64,000 bases of DNA from Dryomyza anilis. Lineage: Eukaryota > Arthropoda > Insecta > Diptera > Dryomyzidae. The notes beneath the pieces were generated by a model. That model did no database searches, was not told where the DNA came from, and was given only the letters and a program-made list of their open reading frames with translations. The position numbers and the translations under genes were made by a program. How positions within the stretch are numbered: position 1 is the stretch's first letter; every line of letters begins with the position of its first letter. The DNA lies in contig OX638132.1 of the NCBI GenBank assembly GCA_951804985.1, forward strand, positions 89,532,696 to 89,596,695, given 5' to 3'. Below are positions 56,913-64,000 of this stretch, piece by piece.

Positions 56913-58118
56913 GAATTTGCGGTGGTTGGTATATCCTGTGGTGAAATATACTGATATCACCGTAATAACTGTCGACATACACCATCTTGAATTCAGTCAA
57001 TGTCATATAGGAATCCCATATCCAAAACGACGGAACATTGAATGATTTTCTTGTCAAGTCCAACATGAGGAGATGTTGACCATCATTTAATGTAACCTAG
57101 TAGTGAATATTTCTACTAAAGAAATCTACAAAGATTTTATAAATTATCCCTATGTGAAAATTATATTAATCGATTCTAGTTCTACCACTTTTTTTATGAA
57201 ATCAACCGGTATCCTGGAAATGGTTAAATTTACACCTCATCGAGATCACTGAACGGTTCTTAAATTGGAGAATTTTCAACGTAATCCTATTCTTCAATTG
57301 ATGCACAGTTCAATTAAAAAGAAAAAACTCATGACAATTCCAAAAACGACATGTAATTCTTCTGTACTTATCTCCATTTTTAGTTGTACCATTAGACATT
57401 TTAAAGTTATTAGCGTTTAATTCTTAAGAATTAAAATCTTTTAATCAGATTTATCTTGAGAATATTTCTGGAAATGATTTTCATTCTGTACAATGTGACT
57501 TTTCTTAGTTAAATACCTTTTTTATCCTGTCAACTCGTCTAAACAAAAAATCAATCAGTTTTCTTTAGAACTATGAAATATTACAAATTAATTTTGTTGT
57601 CTATGCTGATAAACTTGCCTACAGAAAATTCTCAACACACAACAACGTCCTTAACTTCGATCTGTAAGCATTGATCTGTGATAAGAACCCTACTTAAAAA
57701 GTTTTTCTTTTTAAACTGATATGTTCGACCGTTCGATAAATACATCAAGACACAATGAAGGTTATTGACCAATATTGTTTAAAAAATATGTTATCTGAGA
57801 ATAAAATAGAATATGATATGAAAGGAATGAAATGAAATGGATAAAACATCAATATAATTGTTATAAATGTTATAACAAAAAAGTCTCTATACAATTTATC
57901 AGAATTTATAAAATATGACATTACTGGTATTAATCATGATTTTGATTGTATTTTGGTTGGGGTTGTACAATATATTATGACATACTAGGGTTGACAAACT
58001 TATTTAGGAACTCGAAAAAGATGACAAATTAGAGAATGATAGGTTGTAAAACAAAAAAAAAATAATAATTAGTTAATATTTTAATAAATACATTGCACAA
58101 AACATGATATCACCGTAA
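56913..58118. other. AT-rich DNA, no gene
   Basis: No coding, repeat or RNA feature recognised. Confidence 0.5.
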
Positions 58119-58119
58119 C

Positions 58120-58548
58120 CCCTAGTAGAAATTTTCTTGATGCGCCATCGGGAAATGATCGGGTTTTCGTTGGGTAAGCCCTATTAGAGAAAATATGATC
58201 ATTGCCTTTGCATGCCCTTATCATGTTTACCATAGCACGGTTTACATTATCTAAACAGTCAATGTTCCCGATCATAGCTACATTATTTGTTCCTCATAAC
58301 GAAATTAGTATCAGGCAATGATCGAGATTAATGAGAGAAACCCTATTATGCTCGGGCTCAGACAAGGCAATTGTCGGGTAAATATTAAAATGGGGAATTA
58401 CCCGATCAGTACATGATCATGGCCTGAGGTCAATACATGATCAGGACACTGCGTCACAAGGACATTATGGGCCTCGTCGTATCCCGATCAATTCAAATAA
58501 TGACATGATCACTTCATGACCATGGCCCTACCAAAATTTCTACTAGGG
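58120..58548 (-). mobile_element. CCCTAG-ended MITE, copy 4, 429 bp
   Basis: It begins CCCTAGTAGAAATTTTCTTG and ends CCAAAATTTCTACTAGGG, and is flanked by AC on each side (58118-58119, 58549-58550). It has the same orientation and length as copy 2, from which it differs at few positions. The interior has no frame of note. Confidence 0.92.
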
Positions 58549-58550
58549 AC

Positions 58551-59540
58551 TATGACAAAATAAGTTCGAAGTTTAAATTGTCTCAATAAAATAATTATCT
58601 TTTGATAATATTATGTACAAGAATATATAGCTTTTAAGATAATTAACAGATTTTAAATTACATTATAGAACTTAAAATACGAGATTTTAGAATTTAAAAA
58701 TATGTGTTTAGTTTCTCTTTTAGAAATTGTTTTAGGTTCATGATCAAGTACTGATCATTCAATATTTTAAAAAACCCGACGAGTACCACAAGAGAGATGT
58801 AGTTAGTTTGAATGTTTGAATTAGAAATGGTTTTAGGTTCATAATCAAGACTGATCATGTAGTATTTTAAAAACACGACCAACCAGTATTTACCTCTAAT
58901 ATTTGATATTTTATATTTGATAAATGCATTTGTGAATCTGCAATAGGAAATTACAATATTATCGAGTTTCAATTTAGATATTAATTTTCTGTATTTAATT
59001 CTGACTTTATATTTCGGGTATATACATGGCAATGCTTTCATTTGTCTTCTGGAATTTGTTATCCCTTATGTAAACACTTAATATAATCTGTATTTTTGTC
59101 CAGAAATATATCCACGTCATGATGTTTATTTTGCATTTGATTATCGGTGCTTTTCCGTTTAACTTGTGCGGGAAGCAATCGCTGAATGCAAACATTGCAA
59201 CCAGCAACATACAAAATAATAAAAATAATAATAATAAATTGTGCAATATCCGGTCACACTGTGCGATTGTTGTTCGTTGAGAATTTTTATTGCAAGTGGC
59301 TGCTTTACGATATATATTAAAGAAGGTAACGTTAATAATAAAAGGAAATGGTAGCCATTGTTAGTGGCTTTTAATGTTAGTTAATTTTAAGATTTATGAG
59401 AAAAGACTTTTAGACATATTATATACCATTGTCGGAACTTTTCTTGGTTTATGAGCAGAAACTTATTATTCAAATTATACGTTGTACTATTAGTGTCATG
59501 ATTGCGAATTGAATTTTCATCAATAAGTTACAGGAACAAT
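58551..59540. other. AT-rich DNA with a short direct duplication
   Basis: GTTTTAGGTTCATGATCAAG at 58729 and GTTTTAGGTTCATAATCAAG at 58833, with following ACTGATCAT and TATTTTAAAAA words, form a direct repeat with a period of about 104 bases. The 115-codon minus frame over it (59041 down to 58694) carries the duplication and has no recognisable domain. Confidence 0.5.
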
Positions 59541-59549
59541 ATGATTTGG

Positions 59550-61110
59550 TCATGATCATAAGCGGACTGCGATATTTCGGAGACCTTTGATCACAATCTG
59601 ATATTCTGTTCGATATTGGTGGAAGTATGATATACGATAAGTGGGAGAATTCGTACGATATCGCATCAGATCTTGAACCAGTATCAAACGCCAAAACGTA
59701 CTGTAGATCGATCAACTTATCGAAGCTTTTCTCGAAAGGAGAATAAGTAGGACTATGAATTGCTATCGTATCAAATAGTGCAAATATATTGAATTCGAAA
59801 AACATTGCGATATAGATGTCGAAAGTGTTTAAAAATCATATATAGTCTTTAGAAATTAGTAGTGATAAAGCAACGAGATCGAACTTTTTTATTGAATTTA
59901 GTTCAAGAAAACTGAGGTCATCGAAGAGCTTCGAGACATGCCAGTTTGCCATTCGTTTCGATGTCGCTTCAAGACTGTTTCTAGATATCGGGTAATTCAT
60001 TGGATCTCGATTACAATTTTGTATTAATATTGTACTACAATTCGTATCGAGACGATTCTAGTTCGATATCGCATCGAATATCGAGATTGATTCGAAAAAC
60101 ATTTTGATATCGATTAAATATTTCTTAAATTAAAAAAAAAAAATCCTTAAATTTTATTGTACGAAAAATATTAAAAATTTGTAGTGATAATGCAACGTGA
60201 TCAAACTTTTTGCATTGCAGTTATTTCGAAAAAAAAACTTCGATCCTTAAAGAGCTCCGAGACATGGAAGACTGGGATTTTTTAAAAAATTATTAGCGAT
60301 AAAGCAACGTGATCGAACTTTCTTATCGAACTTGGTTCGATAAAACTTCGATCATCAAAGAGATCGGAGACATGACAGACTAAGATGTCTCGAAGCTTTC
60401 TCGAGTTACTTCGATCAAAAAGTTCGATCACGTTGCTTTATCGAATCTAATTTTTAAAATTTCTCGTGAATTATTTTTTTTTTTTTTTTGACAAAATACG
60501 ATATTTAAACATTTTATCACTTCGATATCGCAATATTTTTCGAAGAATTCCTGAAATTTGATTATTTGTGTCTTCCATATCGTTCCGATTTCGAAAACTC
60601 CGACAGAATCCATCGATATCGACCTACCATATCGGTCTAATTGTACGCGCCATTGTCTGATACTCCATCTACTGACATTGATCTCGTAACGAAATCGAAA
60701 CAAAAGAAATACTGGATAACAACACTTTACCTAGAGAATTTGTAATAATCATGACTGCAAGAAAAAGGAAAAAAGCTAGACAATATCGGACACTTAATAG
60801 TAGCGATATTGAGCAGATTGGACCTACATGGTAGGTAGATATCAATATGTTACGACGAAGTTTTTCGTCACGATACGTGTTTTGAAATCGAAAGATATCG
60901 AACAAAAAATGATGAATGTTCGAGATTGCTTCGAAACGTATTGCAATTTCTGTGCGATAAATATTTAAATATCGTATCTTGTAAAATAAATTGACTGTAC
61001 CAGAAATTTAAAAAAATAGTATCGATAAAGCAACGAAATCGAATTTTTAAACATAGTTATTCAAGAAAACTTCCAGGCATCGGAGGTCTCCGTGACATGG
61101 CGGACTGGGT
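59550..61110 (+). repeat. Repeat cluster with GATAAAGCAACGTGATCGAACTT core and CGATATCG words
   Basis: The core is found at 59864, 60186, 60298 and 61024 in + orientation, and once inverted at 60421-60448. Each + copy continues with CTTCGATC or similar, AAAGAGCTCxGAGACATG and CAGACTGGG, giving a unit of about 100 bases. Between units, CGATATCG/GATATCGA and TTCGAAAAACATT words recur (59570, 59810, 60060, 60110, 60515, 60612, 60895). Spacing is irregular, so this is a mosaic of duplicated pieces, not a clean tandem array. Confidence 0.75.
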
Positions 61111-61735
61111 ATGATTGCAAACTGAGTATTCAATTTTTTGTAATCTTAATCCAACATGACATACATGAACTCGCTCTAATAAGGTCTCCCTTAATAAGGT
61201 TTATCAACTCGGAAATAGATGATTTATTCTTGTCATCAAAGGTTTTTTTTATATTTTTATTTTTTTATATATATATTTTATATTTATCATTTATATATTT
61301 AATTTCCAATAAATTAAATTTTTTCAAAGCACATATATCAATTAAAAACCCACAAACAGCTTCATCTATTAGATAATATCACTTTTTTGTGTGCACCCTC
61401 CTGTCATTCGTTGTAATTGATGCCAACCCGCCTAAGTGCTGGTAAAATGATCTCGCATCGATCTTTAAGATTTGATCGGTTTATTAGTTGTAAAAATAAA
61501 CCGTCGCATAACTGTCAAATAAACACAGCGTTTCCCAGCGACTTTTAACTGCCGTAACATTATATAACCGATTTGACAATTAAAATAACAAATAGAAAAA
61601 GAAAAAAAGAAAAATAGTAATAATTCCAAATGCCACACGATCGATCTAACGTCTGAATACAACCAACCAACTTAATGAAGGTTAATGGATGCTCAATCGG
61701 CTTCAATCAATTGCATTTAAGTGAAAATTGAAAAA
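61111..61735. other. AT-rich DNA, no gene
   Basis: A TATATATATA run lies near 61268-61280. No coding signal. Confidence 0.5.
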
Positions 61736-62140
61736 TGCTGGAGCAGCAGCAGCAATTTTGTGATGATCGGTGATCGTTGAATAGTGATCAACAGCACCAT
61801 AGATACTTCATAGTTTTAATGAATGCGCTGAATGTTTAGATAAACGCAATTGCAATTGCCCATAAAAATAACAACCGAACGAACGATCGATCGATGGATC
61901 GATCCAGCAATCGACCGATCGATCGATGCATTGAGTACTGCTGGTGGTGCTGATCGGGTGATCGATCCGATCCGGACTAGTGCTGCTGCTGCGCCATCTC
62001 ATGCCAAAGTCCCATTAAAAATGTCACTCGTATGAATGTTTGATGCTGCTGTTGATTTTCTTGTTGTTGCTGCTGCTGCTGTTGTTGTACGCATAGTTGC
62101 TGCTGTTGCTGTTGCTGATCGCATATACAGTTAATAAAAC
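61736..62140. repeat. GATC/CGAT and CTG/CAG simple repeats
   Basis: AGCAGCAGCAGC at 61743, CGATCGATCGATGGATCGAT at 61884, CGACCGATCGATCGATG at 61912, TGCTGCTGCTGC at 61981 and TGTTGCTGCTGCTGCTG at 62064. The minus frame over 61977-62345 is Gln-rich from the CTG tract. Confidence 0.75.
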
Positions 62141-62350
62141 GATCGAATTTCATTAATTGTAAATAAACTACTCGGCAAAACAAACTGACTGCAACATGAA
62201 TTTGGACTTTGTTGACTGAAAGAGGCTCGGACGGGGTTTCGAGAGCGTCGCGCGATCGTGGGTAATGAAAGAAAAGGGGCGCAGTAGAAAAGCTAGACAT
62301 ATCTATATAGAAAACAAAATATATGTGTGATCGATAGACAGCCAACAGCT

Positions 62351-62351
<1 letters not shown>

Positions 62352-62423
<72 letters not shown>

Positions 62424-62424
62424 G
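62352..62424 (+). repeat. ACAG tetranucleotide microsatellite, about 17 perfect units
   Basis: GACAGACAGACAGACAGACA continues without interruption from about 62356 to 62424. Degenerate GACA/GATA words extend to about 62790, and CACTCACTCACTCACTCA lies at 62819-62840. A perfect run of this length is likely to vary between individuals. Confidence 0.95.
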
Positions 62425-62840
62425 TGGATGCGGTAGAAAAAGAGATATGAATGCATTTTCACTTTAACAAACATTTTCATGTACGACTGATGGACGGACA
62501 AATGCACAGACAGACAGCGATATATACAGACATATCGACGAACAGATATAAGGACAGACATCAGAAGCGACATATACACAGTTAGACAGACATTTCTACA
62601 GACAGATGTACACGCGAAATGAACGCACAGAGAGAGATGAACTTACATACTATTAAATTTATAGTATAAACAGACATCGAGTCACAAACAGAGATATATA
62701 CAGATGTACAAACGCACAAATAGACAGACAGATAGCTGTATGTTTATACAACAACCAGATGCAACGACAGACATAGTTTTGTAGACAGTGGTCTGAAAAC
62801 AGATACTACTCACTCATTCACTCACTCACTCACTCACTCA

Positions 62841-63459
62841 ATCGCATCAGATACTCGCATGCGAGTTTTGTGTGATGTCTGTGACAGATCACAGAAATGT
62901 GTTGCATTTATAATCAAAACGATCGATCAAACGGTAGTTTTTCACAGACCATACTTAATGTGTTTGTTGTATGCGCATAACACAGCTGATGTTTGTTTTG
63001 GTTGGGTGTTTTTTTTTCTTTCTTATTTATTTTGGTCCATTATAAATGTGGAGGCCAGCGAAAAATTGATCCGTTTAGTTTGGCTGAGAAAATACTCAAT
63101 TTAGTTTTCGTCAGTTTGTAAGTTTTGTTTTACAGATTTTTTGTTTGTTTTGAGACAAAAACAAAAAGAAGATAAATATTCGGAAATATAAAAATAACCA
63201 GGTGTCATTCATCATGTTGATTATAGCTATGTGTTATATCCATTCCATTATAGGGTTAAAAGTTTATTAGATGTTCTATATTTTATTTTATTAATAGGTA
63301 ATGGGTTTCAATTCCTAGTTTTTATATAGAATGCCTAAAATTGTCGAAATAATTAATTACTTTTCATAATGTTCATCTTACAAATACAATTTTTTTTTTA
63401 AATATTGGTACGAAAATTCATTATACAGAAAACTGTTCTACAAGTTCGTATCTCTGGAT
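62841..63459. other. AT-rich DNA, no gene
   Basis: The 81-codon plus frame at 62859-63104 is not recognised. No bounded repeat. Confidence 0.45.
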
Positions 63460-63890
63460 TGTGTACAAAATAAAAACACTCTTATGTTTGTTTTGAATTA
63501 CAAAAATTAACTTTATTCAATTTAACTAACAACTTTACTAATTATAAATTCTAACAACTGCTGCTTGTCCACAATTTAACTTGACATTGATTACACACGA
63601 ATGCACTCGACCACTTTCCAAGCACTACTGAAGTGCTGTGCCTCAGATGCGGCGCCCTTATACATTTGTTTGACAAGTTTCGACACGCTTCGATATGTTT
63701 CGGGAACCTTCTAAACTTATCGTGAATGCTGCATTCTATTTGCATCTCATTCGCACTCATGTGTTTTAATGCGCTGATCTTCAGTCTCTTTTTCGCACAC
63801 TGCCTCAGTGTGCTGAATGATCTTCCGTCTCTTTCTAACATATTGCTTAGTGCGATGAATTGTCTTGCGCCTCATTAATCTTGTACAACA
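63460..63890 (-). mobile_element. Gypsy-type LTR, probably solo, about 430 bp
   Basis: On the minus strand it starts TGTTGTACAAGATTAATGAG and ends TTTATTTTGTACACA, giving TG..CA ends with a short imperfect inverted repeat (TGTTGTACAA/TTGTACACA). It has a TATA-like GTATAAGGGCGCCGC (63652-63665 region), a downstream CAGCACTTCAGTAG that could be the start site, and an AATAAA signal (63512-63517). This order (U3, TATA, R, poly-A signal, U5) fits an LTR of a fly gypsy-group retrotransposon. No primer binding site (TGG..) follows the 3' side and no clear target duplication is seen. The 96-codon minus frame (63841 down to 63551) lies inside the LTR and is probably not a protein. Confidence 0.5.
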
Positions 63891-64000
63891 TTTTTTAAAA
63901 TGCACATTCGTCCCTTTAACATTTCAGTGACGTTAATGCATAATATGTATTTTTATTTATTAAATTATCATAATTAAAATACACATATATAAAATTACAC
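63891..64000. other. End remnant similar to the 18.5-19.5 kb inverted-repeat element
   Basis: TGCACATTCGTCCCTTTAAC at 63901 resembles the right end of the 18468-19483 element (TGCACATACGCCCCTTTGCC). The LTR lies directly beside it. The last 60 bases are AT-rich and featureless. Confidence 0.35.

Noticed and set aside
63551..63841. 96-codon minus-strand frame without low complexity.
   Set aside because: It lies wholly inside a sequence with LTR features (TATA, AATAAA, TG..CA ends), so it is more likely LTR than protein.

Overview
The window is AT-rich, intron- or intergenic-type DNA from a eukaryote, most probably a higher fly (Diptera). The reasons are CAG/CAA triplet tracts, GATC/CGAT and ACAG microsatellites, tRNA-derived SINEs with target-site duplications, TA- and TTA-flanked MITEs, a gypsy-type LTR and non-LTR retrotransposon tails. 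I cannot name the species. I found no convincing protein-coding exon, no true tRNA or rRNA gene, no CRISPR array and no bacterial-style operon. The open frames present are short, low in complexity, or belong to repeats. The only protein-family signals are transposon relics: the C-terminal end of a LINE reverse transcriptase (3.4-3.7 and 33.9-34.0 kb) and a 28-codon N-terminal fragment of a mariner-type transposase (30.9 and 53.8 kb).

Layout. 0-8.9 kb: leader-like low-complexity sequence, a LINE tail, and a decayed array (5.6-7.7 kb) whose later units carry TATCGATA-type sites; a SINE sits in it. 8.9-14 kb: a strong recursive-splice-like site (8913), a pre-miRNA-like hairpin (9302-9364), a 16-bp minisatellite, a second SINE family and a 158-bp tandem array (11.2-12.0 kb). 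14-24 kb: a DNA-transposon graveyard with a CCCTAG-ended MITE, foldback elements, a 1-kb inverted-repeat element and a possible TTAA element. 25-31 kb: an ACTACTAAGAG-type simple array carrying a CCCTAG MITE, a second MITE copy inverted 1 kb away, a CAG-rich leader-like block, and a rearranged mariner foldback. 33-42 kb: SINEs, a LINE relic, a 350-bp triplicated repeat, a 1.3-kb array of 19-bp self-complementary units, and a Tourist-like MITE. 43-52 kb: the most unusual part, two decayed tandem arrays with paired GATC motifs in opposite orientation, plus scattered GATCGTG sites on one strand. 52-64 kb: SINEs (one a dimer), an intact TA-flanked mariner foldback, a hAT-like end, another CCCTAG MITE, a GATAAAGCAACGTGATC repeat cluster, a long ACAG microsatellite and an LTR at the right edge.

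If the window lies in one long intron, the splice-site evidence points to + strand transcription, but this is inference. The strongest novel candidates are the GATC-phased arrays, the hairpin minisatellite, the recursive splice site, and the CCCTAG-ended MITE family with its variable 2-bp duplications. All coordinates, counts and alignments were made by eye.
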